From Cafeteria roenbergensis (taxonomy: Eukaryota; Sar; Bigyra; Bicosoecida; Cafeteriaceae): DNA of 64,000 nucleotides. Of this stretch, positions 1 through 6,775 are shown piece by piece. The notes under the pieces were generated by a model. The model saw nothing but the letters and a program-made list of their open reading frames with translations. It made no database searches and was not told the DNA's origin. Positions within the stretch are counted from its first letter, which is position 1; every line of letters starts with the position of its first letter. The stretch is taken from positions 1-64,000 of the forward strand of contig VLTN01000086.1 of the NCBI GenBank assembly GCA_008330645.1, in the 5' to 3' direction. The position numbers were made by a program, and so were the translations under genes.

Positions 1-660
1 TGTAATCAACGACACGCGGAGCACAGCCGACAAGTTTGAAATTGATTCCCTCGAGCCTGCGGGAGGTGTTCCAGGTCGTGGTCGTCTCTGGCTACAGTTT
101 GATGGCGTTTCTGGTGGTACGTCTATCGGTGCAGGTCTTGTGATTGATAACCGCCCTGAGGTGCCATCTCATTACATCCGGCCGGTGGATGACAATGTAT
201 GGAACTTGGGCGCGTCGGCAATTAAGTGGAAGGATATCTTTTCTGCCAACCCTGTGACTGTCATTTCCGACCGCAACCAGAAGAAGAATATCACAGCACT
301 ACCGGACAACCGAGGGCTGGATTTCATCAACGCTCTGACACCTGTCAAGTACCGCTTCAAGCAGGGAACGAGCAACCGTTTCCATTACGGTCTGATTTCA
401 CAGGACGTCGAAACTCTCATGTCAACGCTGGGAGACTCTGACGGAACGGGAAACGGTATGGTGGTGAAGAACACTACTATGGTTGATGACCCTGAATGGG
501 GTTGCTCCGGACATGCCAGAGGGAGAACTGGAGAGCACATACACGCCCCCGACACCGCCCCAGGTGGAGAGGGAAGACTACGGACTTCGGTACGAGGAAC
601 TCATTGCTCCGCTAATTAAGGCTGTCCAACAGCTCTCTGCACGCGTGGATGCTCTCGAAT
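1..660 (+). pseudogene. Old copy of a fibre-type gene with a peptidase S74 (intramolecular chaperone) domain, partial
   Basis: The reading frame is already open at base 2, so the gene begins outside the window. The part after about base 270 has the signature of the S74 / endosialidase chaperone domain: the run SDRNQKKNI, then GLDFINALTPVKYRFK, then HYGLISQDVE. In phage and algal-virus fibre proteins this C-terminal domain folds the trimeric fibre and then cuts itself off. The upstream part is Gly/Thr-rich, as in fibre shafts. A receptor-binding or surface-fibre role for the parent virus is inferred from the family. The copy looks slightly damaged, with about one break. Confidence 0.7.
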
Positions 661-832
661 AAACTTTTGACGCAAAAGTTTGTCAAAACTGAATGCACCT
701 GCGGTGCAAATCTATTATGAGGTCTACTGAGCTTTTGACGCAAAAGCTGAGTAAAACTGCACCTCTCTAAAGTTCTACTGAACTTTGCACCGCCAGGTGC
801 AATCCATTTTGACAAACTTTTTTTAAAAGTTT
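661..832. terminator. Cluster of four hairpins after the fibre-type gene
   Basis: Four perfect short stem-loops follow each other: 661-681 (9-bp arms AAACTTTTG / CAAAAGTTT), 730-748 (AGCTTTTG / CAAAAGCT), 785-802 (TTGCACC / GGTGCAA) and 814-832 (AAACTTTT / AAAAGTTT). The first lies directly at the end of the gene. Gene-end hairpins mark polyadenylation sites in mimivirus and its virophage Sputnik, and a similar role is inferred here. The repeated GACGCAAAAG core suggests copying from one ancestral unit. Confidence 0.5.
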
Positions 833-852
833 TTCTAAAAAGTGTGTAGGAT

Positions 853-1602
853 ATGACGCTACGACTATCAAAGACGTTCAAGATTCAGGGACTCGGTAAA
901 ATGACCAAAAAGCAACGTGAAGATGCCATGAAACGTATCGAGGATGTTGCACAGGCTGATGCAGGCGTAATTGTTGACGGTGTAGCGGAGCGCGCAGGAA
1001 AAGGACAACAAACTGTCCCCGAAAGAGCGCGCCGTTGCCATCGCGTTCGTCAAGGACACTCTCAATGTCTCTGACAAGGTAGCCCGTGAAATCGTGCGTC
1101 AAATCTTCCCGAAGAACCGTATCTCCGGTGCTGGATTTTGGAGTGATGTGGGAAAATTGGTTCAAGGGAGCAGCCCACACTGTCCTAAAGGCTATTCCTG
1201 TGGTTGGCCCCGCGGCCAACGAACTTTGGCGTTCTGTAGAGACCAAGACTCCCTATAAGTGGAAATCAGTACTAACCGATACTGCCGTTGGAGCTTTGCC
1301 TGGTGGACCTCTTTGTTAAGGGTGCTGTAAACCTTGCCCTTGATAAGACAGGTGCGAAGAAGGCAATCACCCAAGGGCTTGGAGTCAATACACGAAGTAA
1401 GAAGAAGCAGGCAGTTGACAAGAACCAGCCCAAGATTGACCAGTACATTGAGCCGAAGCCGAAACCCCGCAAGAGAGCAACATGCGCATCCGCATCCGAG
1501 CGTGGGAAGATTGTTTCCGCTGTCATGAAGGAGAACCCGGGTATGAATCTCGGCCAAGCATCAAAGTACGTCAAGGAACACGGGCTCTGGAAACGCTTTT
1601 AA
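853..1602 (+). pseudogene. Old, damaged virion-type small gene (basic, Gly/Pro-rich core)
   Basis: This stretch has protein-like composition but is not one clean gene. It starts with a basic segment at 853 (KTFKIQGLGKMTKKQ), has a hydrophobic Gly/Pro-rich middle (KAIPVVGPAANELW and VGALPGGPL), and ends with a Lys-rich tail that closes in KRF at 1602. Membrane-active or minor virion proteins of small dsDNA viruses often have this build, but I do not recognise the family. It looks broken, with about two breaks. The last codons and stop lie inside a conserved 3' hairpin element. Confidence 0.45.
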
Positions 1603-1629
1603 AAACGCTTTTAAAAAAAGCGTACCAAA
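1595..1629 (+). terminator. 3' hairpin element with the stop codon embedded
   Basis: The codons CGC TTT TAA are followed by AACGCTTTT and AAAAAGCGT, which can fold as a stem, and then by TACCAAAA. The same arrangement follows the recombinase gene at 3045-3082. A transcript-end function is inferred from the position and the duplication. Confidence 0.5.
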
Positions 1630-1679
1630 ATCTACATGTTGTTTAATTAACAACGTATAGAATCAATAATCAGAGACTT

Positions 1680-2108
1680 TTACGGATTAGCAGTGGAGGG
1701 AGGGGGCTCCGCCCGCCCCCCCAAGGGGGGCTGGCGCCCCCCTAAACCCCCCTCCTCAGAGTCAGTTGAATCATCACTCGAATCAGAATCCATCGACTTC
1801 CGCGCCGGGGGGTTTAGGGGGGCGCCAGCCCCCCTCGGGGGGGTTAGGGGGGGCGGAGCCACCCCATAGTACATTTTTCCAAGGTCACCCCTTCCCTCCT
1901 CATCTGTTAGCAGACTGTGAAGGTCATCATCAAGCGCACTGAACAACTTGCTAATTAGGTTGTTCAACTGGATAACAATTCGATTAGTGGCATGAGCAAC
2001 TGGATAGCGTCCGTAGATTTCCCCGGACACAGACGAAAGGCTCTGACGAAGGGCAGACATCTTGGGTGCAGTACGTTTGTGGTCGCGGACTGTTCTGACG
2101 TAAACCAT
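1680..2108 (-). CDS. Hypothetical protein with acidic Ser/Asp linker and Pro/Gly-rich tail
   Basis: The frame starts at an ATG at 2108, preceded by an AT-rich leader, and encodes 142 residues. The first ~80 residues look globular, with balanced composition and a segment HATNRIVIQLNNLISKLFSA that could be amphipathic. Then come a Pro-rich stretch (GVAPPPLTPP), an acidic Ser/Asp run and a Gly/Pro-rich end. The tail is encoded by the GC-rich inverted repeat at 1705-1860, so that foldback may have been captured by the gene or inserted into it. No known domain is recognised. The gene is divergent from the recombinase gene, with 120 bp between the two starts, so the two could share a promoter region. 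Confidence is moderate because the tail composition is skewed. Confidence 0.5.
   Translation of the reverse strand: MVYVRTVRDHKRTAPKMSALRQSLSSVSGEIYGRYPVAHATNRIVIQLNNLISKLFSALDDDLHSLLTDEEGRGDLGKMYYGVAPPPLTPPRGAGAPLNPPARKSMDSDSSDDSTDSEEGGLGGRQPPLGGRAEPPPSTANP
1705..1860. repeat. GC-rich inverted repeat with long G/C runs
   Basis: Arm 1 (1705-1752) begins GGCTCCGCC and ends CTAAACCCCCC. Arm 2 (1807-1860) begins GGGGGGTTTAGG and ends GGCGGAGCC. They are near-perfect reverse complements around a 54-base loop. Four or more runs of six to seven G, two of them joined by TTTA or TTA, make quadruplex formation possible. The composition is quite unlike the surrounding element. Confidence 0.75.
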
Positions 2109-2216
2109 GTTATTACTCTATTAGTTCGAATTATATTAAATCACCAATCTCAAAACTGGACGAATGTACCGAATTCGTACTTTTCAATTGAGTCACTTAA
2201 ACATAAAATGTGTGTG

Positions 2217-2226
2217 TATAGTAGAA
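2217..2226 (+). promoter_or_regulatory. Promoter-like box TATAGTAGAA before the recombinase gene
   Basis: TATAGTAGAA lies just before the ATG at 2229. The same box, or a one-base variant, precedes the paralog genes at 6109 and 6776, and AGTATAGAC precedes the gene at 3500. Short conserved boxes close to the ATG are typical of late promoters in giant viruses and virophages. The function is inferred. Confidence 0.4.
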
Positions 2227-2228
2227 CA

Positions 2229-3053
2229 ATGGCTTATCGCGGACACTGGTTGTATGAGGATCTTCGCAAGATTGACACCATCGCTGAGACCACGGCCAGC
2301 AAGTACTGGTACGCACTGCGTAATGGCGTCGTTGGTGACATCATTGACGACGACGCCATGCGCGAGACGGTAATGAAGGACACCCAGCCGACAAGGGTGC
2401 AAAGGATGCTTAAGACGCTACTGAAAGAGAGGCCTGACCTGCGGACACCGGCATTGACGGAACTCATCAAAGAGTACATCCCAGACCCGGAGCCTGTGAA
2501 GCAACAACGAGGGGTTGTGCTTCCAACTCTGGACGAACTCGGTGCTAAGTTTGCTGAAGTATCGGCCAAACCAACAAAGCAGAACATGGCCATCTGGACG
2601 GTTCTGCGCCTTGCCCTGGACGGCTACCCGTTCCGGAATAGTGAGTTCGCAAGCATCGTCGTGGGCTCATGTCCGGACAGCGTGAACTTTCTTGACCTGG
2701 ACACCGGCGTGCTCACGCTTCGCAAGCACAAAAACGACAAGCGTGGCGCCCGCGTCTACGAACTCCCCGAGTTCACGCGTGAATGGGTCGCAATGTCGAT
2801 GCGCGTCTTCGGGCGCGTGCTACCAACTCTCGTTACGAACAAGAAGGGTGAACCGATGAAGCCGAACGCGTTGGGCAACTTTCTGAGCCGTCAGAACGTC
2901 AAGCTCGGCTCGCAGACCGTCCGCCCGGCCATTACCACCGCAACGCTCGCCTCAGGCGCAGGGCATGATGACAGGGAACGCCTAGCGCACCAGATGGGAC
3001 ATTCCCGGGGTGTCCAGATGGACAAGTATTTCAGGGGCACTCTACGCTTTTAA
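2229..3053 (+). CDS. Tyrosine recombinase / integrase
   Basis: The protein has 274 residues and looks whole. I chose the ATG at 2229 because a promoter-like box lies immediately before it, although the frame is open further upstream. The N-terminal half (about 1-110) is a helical DNA-binding type region. The catalytic half shows the family landmarks: Arg136 in YPFRNSEF, a Lys-rich beta-hairpin around KHKNDKRG (165-172), the late box AHQMGHS with His258, and the nucleophile Tyr267 in MDKYFRG. Such enzymes join and cut DNA at short attachment sites through a 3'-phosphotyrosine link and would serve integration or excision of the element. The gene ends within a conserved hairpin, and a tRNA-like T-arm lies about 95 bp downstream, as attachment sites often do next to integrase genes. 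Confidence 0.85.
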   Translation: MAYRGHWLYEDLRKIDTIAETTASKYWYALRNGVVGDIIDDDAMRETVMKDTQPTRVQRMLKTLLKERPDLRTPALTELIKEYIPDPEPVKQQRGVVLPTLDELGAKFAEVSAKPTKQNMAIWTVLRLALDGYPFRNSEFASIVVGSCPDSVNFLDLDTGVLTLRKHKNDKRGARVYELPEFTREWVAMSMRVFGRVLPTLVTNKKGEPMKPNALGNFLSRQNVKLGSQTVRPAITTATLASGAGHDDRERLAHQMGHSRGVQMDKYFRGTLRF

Positions 3054-3082
3054 AACGCTTTTTAAAAAAAAGCGTACCAAAA
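3045..3082 (+). terminator. 3' hairpin element with the stop codon embedded
   Basis: CGC TTT TAA is followed by AACGCTTTTT and AAAAAGCGT, then TACCAAAA, almost identical to 1595-1629. A third, diverged copy (AACGCTTTTAGAAAAAAGCGTT) lies at about 3178-3199, just before the small gene at 3218. Confidence 0.5.
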
Positions 3083-3101
3083 ACCCAGCGGCTCAATTCG
3101 T

Positions 3102-3135
3102 TTTTTTTGCGGGCTCGGCAGAGCTTGCAAAAAAA
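3102..3135. other. Strong hairpin downstream of the recombinase gene
   Basis: Outer arms TTTTTTTGC (3102-3110) and GCAAAAAAA (3127-3135) enclose an inner stem GCTC / GAGC with a GGCA loop. The inner loop contains GGCAGAGC, the octamer that is very common in the host part of the window but rare in this element. Confidence 0.6.
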
Positions 3136-3162
3136 CTTGGTTTGTCAGGACTCGAACCCGGG
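3129..3162 (-). other. tRNA-like 3' end / Pol III B-box stub, possible attachment site
   Basis: On the minus strand, GGTTCGAGTCC (3158-3148) matches the Pol III B-box / tRNA T-arm consensus exactly and has a partial 5-bp T stem. It is followed by ACAAACCA and then seven T residues, as at a Pol III stop. I could not find a matching acceptor 5' strand, D arm or anticodon arm, so this is not a whole tRNA. It could be a tRNA-derived attachment site for the adjacent integrase or the relic of a small Pol III gene. Confidence 0.45.
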
Positions 3163-3217
3163 TTTTTGGCAACTTGAAACGCTTTTAGAAAAAAGCGTTC
3201 ACTCCTAGTAGGAGAAA

Positions 3218-3412
3218 ATGATGACTGCAGAGGAAACACTTGACGCTCAGCGTAAAAAGTCTCGAATTCGCCAGCAAAGGTTCAAGGAGCGCATAATCGC
3301 AGAGGGTGGTATTGACGCGTACCGTGCAAAGATTGCCGAGTACCGAAGGCGCTATCGCGCCAAAAAGAAGGCCGCCGCGGACACAATTAAATTGAGTAGT
3401 CTAAAGGCGTAA
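3218..3412 (+). CDS. Small basic protein with Tyr/Arg repeats
   Basis: The frame encodes 64 residues rich in Arg, Lys and Gln, with spaced motifs such as AYRAKIAEYRRRYRAKKK and a likely single long helix. It resembles the small YR-rich or KEN-rich proteins often seen in large DNA viruses and the neighbouring protein at 3500-3730, so a nucleic-acid-binding role is possible but not shown. Two adjacent ATGs (3218 and 3221) can serve as the start. A hairpin lies just upstream at 3178-3199. The family is not recognised. Confidence 0.5.
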   Translation: MMTAEETLDAQRKKSRIRQQRFKERIIAEGGIDAYRAKIAEYRRRYRAKKKAAADTIKLSSLKA

Positions 3413-3499
3413 AGTTTATGTTTTCAAAGAGTACCGTGAGCGGAAGAAGGCATAAATTGAATTTAACCAATACTAATATTATTTATATTAGTATAGACT

Positions 3500-3730
3500 A
3501 TGGAAACCCTGGACGAGATGCGTGCCAAGTTGGAAGCGTATGAGAAGGAAACCGAGAAGCGCCGAACCTACCACCGCGAGTACCAGCGCAAGCGCCGGGA
3601 GCGTCTCCAGAAGGCTGCATCGAAAGGTGATGAAGAAGCAGCGCGAATCATTGAAGAGAGAAAGGAAAAGAACCGTATGTACCAACGGGCATTTACCAAG
3701 CGTCGTTCGAAGAAGGAGGACTCAGAATAG
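3500..3730 (+). CDS. Small basic coiled-coil-like protein
   Basis: The protein has 76 residues with alternating Glu/Lys/Arg and Tyr positions (KRRTYHREYQRKRRERLQ, then IEERKEKNRMYQRAFTKRR). It is predicted by eye to be one long charged helix. It shares the YxxxYxRK pattern with the protein at 3218-3412, which suggests paralogy. An AT-rich stretch with ATATTAGTATAGAC lies directly before the ATG and looks like a promoter. Its end overlaps the end of the convergent gene at 3722 by 9 bp. The function is unknown, with DNA or RNA binding possible from the charge. Confidence 0.55.
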   Translation: METLDEMRAKLEAYEKETEKRRTYHREYQRKRRERLQKAASKGDEEAARIIEERKEKNRMYQRAFTKRRSKKEDSE

Positions 3731-4096
3731 ATACTCGTCTTCAGCATCATTAAGTCGTTGCCACAACTCTGGAAGCGCATGACGAAGGTGTTTTACAATC
3801 GGCAGGCTATTACGAGATACGAACTCGTGGTACTCTGTCCAGTAATCGGTGCATGCTGGAAACCCTCCGTACCCATACGGCTCTGTAAGGGGCTTCACAT
3901 TGTGCCAAACAAGCATCCACGCAATGTTCTCTGCGTCTGGATGGTCGCACCTTCCCGCAACCATCCCAAGATACTCCTCATCACCACGAGGATACGGAAT
4001 GACCTGCTCCTTAAGCAGGAATTCCCGAATGCCGAAGAAGTTCATTTCATCTACAAGGTCTTCAAATGCCATTGTTTTCTCTTGTATGCTATTCAT
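3722..4096 (-). CDS. Hypothetical protein, unknown family
   Basis: The frame encodes 124 residues from the ATG at 4096 (MNSIQEKTMAFEDLVDEM). A start at 4072 (MAFEDLVDEMNFFGIREF) is also possible. It is acidic and well mixed in composition, with aromatic-rich segments (AWMLVWHNVKPLTEPYGYGG) and no membrane span or repeat, so it looks like a small soluble globular protein. It is convergent with the basic gene at 3500 and is followed upstream by another minus-strand orphan. I do not recognise the fold. Confidence 0.55.
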   Translation of the reverse strand: MNSIQEKTMAFEDLVDEMNFFGIREFLLKEQVIPYPRGDEEYLGMVAGRCDHPDAENIAWMLVWHNVKPLTEPYGYGGFPACTDYWTEYHEFVSRNSLPIVKHLRHALPELWQRLNDAEDEYLF

Positions 4097-4144
4097 ACAG
4101 GAAAAAATATAACTTAACATTTTACAACTTGTCCGGGAAGAAAA

Positions 4145-4180
4145 CAAACCCATTTCAAAATCCGATCTGAAATTTGACCT
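4145..4180. repeat. Relic of the foldback-element core
   Basis: AACCCATTTCAAAATCCGAT followed by CTGAAATTTGA closely matches the inner part of the three foldback elements at 4918, 5150 and 5729. The terminal arms are absent here. Confidence 0.6.
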
Positions 4181-4182
4181 CC

Positions 4183-4881
4183 CTAAGACAAAGTCTCTAA
4201 GAAGGCAATCATGGCCTTTACTTCTCTTGCAGACACTGTCTTACCCTCCATCAACTCCTGCAGTTGCGTAAGCGCCACGTACTCCTTCTTCCCCGTCGGC
4301 GCGTGGTCTCCGTTAATCCAGCAACCTGCTGGCCATGGCAAATCCTGAGGCATTGTATACTCATCCAACTCATAGTCTTCCATTTCGGCAAGAATGCTTT
4401 CTGCTTCAGGAGCAATGCCTCCAGCAATGGTAATGTACGGCACAGAAATGGAAGACACAACAGCAGACATAAACGGCAGTAGGTCATGCTTTTCGAAGAA
4501 CCTCCACTGCTCCGTGCACTCCTTGGCTTCTTCATAAAGATGCTCATTGCCAAGAAACTGCGGGTGCATAGTCTCACGCTTTGCGTTCATAATTCTCTTC
4601 ATGAAGCGTCCAGCGTAACGGTTTCTACTGCTGCGCTGTAGAGGTGAACACCCACGGAGGTTGACGACGAGGTAGTAAGCACCAATGTCAAGAGGATGTC
4701 CATCTTCATCCTCAAGCGTTGTTCGGTCATTCATTGTAAGAGGCACATACTTGTCTCCCCACTTTACAAAACGTGGAATGGTATCTACACACTCACCATC
4801 CTTTCCCGCTTCATAGCCATTGAATGTTGGGAGCCTAGCATAACGGAAATCACCATTAGAGCCACAATTAAAGAACTTCAT
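4183..4881 (-). CDS. Hypothetical protein, unknown family
   Basis: The frame is clean and encodes 232 residues from the ATG at 4881. Composition is that of a soluble protein, with several aromatic and Gly segments (GSNGDFRYARLPTFNGYE; GAYYLVVNLRGCSPLQRSSR) and an acidic C-terminal third containing DLPWPAGCWINGDHAPTGKK. No motif pointing to an enzyme class was recognised. The leader contains GATAGGTACAATC shortly before the ATG. A foldback element begins 37 bp upstream of the start, so that element could influence its expression. Confidence 0.65.
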   Translation of the reverse strand: MKFFNCGSNGDFRYARLPTFNGYEAGKDGECVDTIPRFVKWGDKYVPLTMNDRTTLEDEDGHPLDIGAYYLVVNLRGCSPLQRSSRNRYAGRFMKRIMNAKRETMHPQFLGNEHLYEEAKECTEQWRFFEKHDLLPFMSAVVSSISVPYITIAGGIAPEAESILAEMEDYELDEYTMPQDLPWPAGCWINGDHAPTGKKEYVALTQLQELMEGKTVSAREVKAMIAFLETLS

Positions 4882-4917
4882 TTTTGATTGTACCTATCAC
4901 TGTCCGGGATATTATAA

Positions 4918-5049
4918 TTCAATTTATATTAGTGGTCAAGTGGTCAACTCAAACCCAGTTTCAAATCCGATCTGAAATTTGAAATCCTGTACTTCTGAGA
5001 CCTAGGTATCCATAATGAGTTGACCACTTGACCACTAAGATAAATTGAA
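4918..5049 (+). repeat. 130-bp foldback (MITE-like) element, copy 1
   Basis: Terminal inverted arms of about 34 bp begin TTCAATTTATATTAGTGGTC, and the reverse complement closes the element at 5049. The core carries GACCTAGGTATCCATAATG. It shows very high identity to copies 2 and 3 and the same orientation as copy 2. It holds no coding capacity. Confidence 0.85.
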
Positions 5050-5149
5050 CTTATATCAGACTTCTTTACCTGTAAATAATACTACGAAGGATGGAAAAAT
5101 GAAACACCTTTTCGTTGTTTGCTCTGTACAATGTATCTTTTCCCTAATA

Positions 5150-5279
5150 TCAATTTATCTTAGTGGTCAAGTGGTCAACTCAAACCCAGTTTCAAATCCG
5201 ATCTGAAATTTGAAATCCTATACTTCTGAGACCTAGGTATCCATAATGAGTTGACCACTTGACCACTAAGATAAATTGA
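5150..5279 (+). repeat. 130-bp foldback element, copy 2
   Basis: The same arms (TCAATTTATCTTAGTGGTC) and core as copy 1, in the same orientation. With copy 3 it flanks the gene at 5315-5689 as an inverted pair. Confidence 0.85.
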
Positions 5280-5314
5280 ACTTAGAGTAGAAAATGATAC
5301 TGTGCATAATATAA

Positions 5315-5689
5315 CTACATTACTGTGTGTGTTACATCCTTCTTTGATTTTAGTTCCATTGTGATATGGTTCATAAAGTATACTGGCTGCTTGGATTTTA
5401 CATCCTTCAAATTTCTTACAAGCGCTACCCTGCCCATGTCTTGCACAATACGAGCATACTCCCGCTTTTTAATCAGTCTGTAAGCCCTTGCTAGAATATT
5501 GGCTTGATGTTGAGAGAAGTTGTACTCAGCCATATGCTTTTTCAAGTACTTCTTCTCAGGTGTTGTAGTTCCGTAGTCCCGCATCATCGTGTTTAGGAAG
5601 CAAGTTGATACTAGCGCATTGAAGTTGGTAAAGCCCCATGCAAGAAACTTTTCAACAGGGGGAACGCCTTCGCGAAGAGGAGAAGCCAT
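5315..5689 (-). CDS. Hypothetical protein between two foldback elements
   Basis: The frame encodes 124 residues from the ATG at 5689. The middle is basic and helical (EKKYLKKHMAEYNFSQHQANIL; ARAYRLIKKREYARIVQDMG), and the C-terminus is Lys-rich (ITMELKSKKDVTHTV). The segment FSQHQANILARAYRLIKKREY could form a helix-turn-helix-like pair, but this is a guess by eye. The gene sits alone between inverted copies of the foldback element (5150-5279 and 5729-5858), which makes a cassette of about 0.7 kb. No family recognised. Confidence 0.55.
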   Translation of the reverse strand: MASPLREGVPPVEKFLAWGFTNFNALVSTCFLNTMMRDYGTTTPEKKYLKKHMAEYNFSQHQANILARAYRLIKKREYARIVQDMGRVALVRNLKDVKSKQPVYFMNHITMELKSKKDVTHTVM

Positions 5690-5728
5690 ATTAGTTATTG
5701 TGCCTTTTTAGAGGCTATGGAACTAATA

Positions 5729-5858
5729 TCAATTTATCTTAGTGGTCAAGTGGTCAACTCATTATGGATACCTAGGTCTCAGAAGTACAGTATTTCAAAT
5801 TTCAGATCGGATTTGAAACTGGGTTTGAGTTGACCACTTGACCACTAAGATAAATTGA
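5729..5858 (-). repeat. 130-bp foldback element, copy 3 (inverted)
   Basis: The same element as copies 1 and 2, with its core in the opposite orientation. The right flank ACTTATATCAGAC matches the right flank of copy 1, and the left flank CTAATA matches that of copy 2. Confidence 0.85.
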
Positions 5859-6093
5859 ACTTATATCAGACACAATACAATTTTACAAGTAGACACACTG
5901 CACTGATGAACAGGATGTGTGCATAGTTTTTCATTATGAATCATATTACGGAATAGAGAACAGTGATGATGTAAAAGACAGTTGGCAGCACTTACCATTA
6001 TCTTGGACACAAGAACCCCCAGATTTCCCTGAACCCCTTGGGGTTGTTTATGCCTGGACAAGTTGTAAAACGTTATGTATTTTAATATCTGAC

Positions 6094-6103
6094 TACAGTA
6101 GAA
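6094..6103 (+). promoter_or_regulatory. Promoter-like box before paralog 1
   Basis: TACAGTAGAA lies close to the ATG at 6109. The ~55 bases before both paralogs are nearly identical (GTTGTAAAACGTTATGTATT and onward), so the promoter was duplicated with the gene. Confidence 0.4.
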
Positions 6104-6108
6104 GTACA

Positions 6109-6630
6109 ATGCCAGTTGTTATGAGAGCGAAAAATGGAGAGCGTATCGCCGTGCCAATGGCAATTATGAGGGATTGGGTATTCAAGGCTGTTGTTGACAC
6201 AGATACGGAGCAGGTAAGTGAATATTTTCAGGACGAACGAGCAAAGGATGGTGCGCCAATTCGAGGTGTGACCTTTAAAGACCTGGGGATTGTAGAAAAT
6301 CACACTATCCGGGATGTAACTGACGAAGACTTGGACAGTGAAGCGTTTCCGTACCACATTCTAACTCTGGGCTACATCACTACGAAGACGTTTAAAAAGA
6401 AGTATGGAGAGACCTTTTCACATCGTGAGGTTCTGGACGCCCTCCTTGAACTGGAAAATGAGGATCGTGTGAAGTCACGCGACGTCGAACACATTTACTT
6501 TGGTGGTCTGTTTTGCCGCTGGCACAAGGGTGTGTATGCTCCGTCATGGGGCGGAGCATCAAGTTGGCATCGTACTATTTGTGAGTTGCCGCGTGGTGAG
6601 ACTATGGGTGGCAACACCTGCGTAGTCTAA
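6109..6630 (+). CDS. Hypothetical protein, paralog 1 of a tandem pair
   Basis: The protein has 173 residues from the ATG at 6109, chosen because the start and leader align with paralog 2. The frame extends further upstream but without similarity. Shared landmarks with paralog 2 are NGERI near the start, PIRGVTF, DEDLDSEAFPYHILTLG, and KKYGETFSHREVLDALLELE with VKSRDVEHIYF. The central HREVLDALLELENEDRVKSR looks like a helical hairpin, perhaps a winged-helix fragment, but I cannot assign a family. A hairpin follows the stop by 27 bp. The function is unknown, and its duplication in the element suggests an accessory role such as host interaction. Confidence 0.65.
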   Translation: MPVVMRAKNGERIAVPMAIMRDWVFKAVVDTDTEQVSEYFQDERAKDGAPIRGVTFKDLGIVENHTIRDVTDEDLDSEAFPYHILTLGYITTKTFKKKYGETFSHREVLDALLELENEDRVKSRDVEHIYFGGLFCRWHKGVYAPSWGGASSWHRTICELPRGETMGGNTCVV

Positions 6631-6656
6631 AACGTGGACAAGATGATAAGAGCCCT

Positions 6657-6703
6657 GTCTCGGATTATACATTTTACTATAGAGAAAAAGGATTAACCGA
6701 GAC
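6657..6703 (+). terminator. Hairpin after paralog 1
   Basis: Arms GTCTCGG (6657-6663) and CCGAGAC (6697-6703) extend with TTA/TAA around a loop containing TTTTACTATAGAGAAAAA. It is in the same position and has the same loop as the hairpin after paralog 2, but with different stem bases. Confidence 0.6.
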
Positions 6704-6758
6704 AACTCCACTAACATCTTGGACGCGTTGTAAAACGTTATGTATTTTAATATATGAG

Positions 6759-6768
6759 TATAGTAGAA
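6759..6768 (+). promoter_or_regulatory. Promoter-like box before paralog 2
   Basis: TATAGTAGAA lies just before the ATG at 6776 and is identical to the box before the recombinase gene. Confidence 0.4.
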
Positions 6769-6775
6769 AAGTACA

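Noticed and set aside
1807-1860. Host telomere fragment
   Set aside because: TTAGGG-like spacing occurs only as part of a G-run inverted repeat; there is no tandem hexamer array.
3129-3240. Complete tRNA gene on the minus strand
   Set aside because: Only the T-arm/B-box part fits. No matching acceptor 5' strand, D arm or anticodon arm was found.
4918-5858. CRISPR-like array
   Set aside because: Three copies only, in two orientations, with long unequal spacing and terminal inverted arms; they are foldback elements, not direct repeats with spacers.
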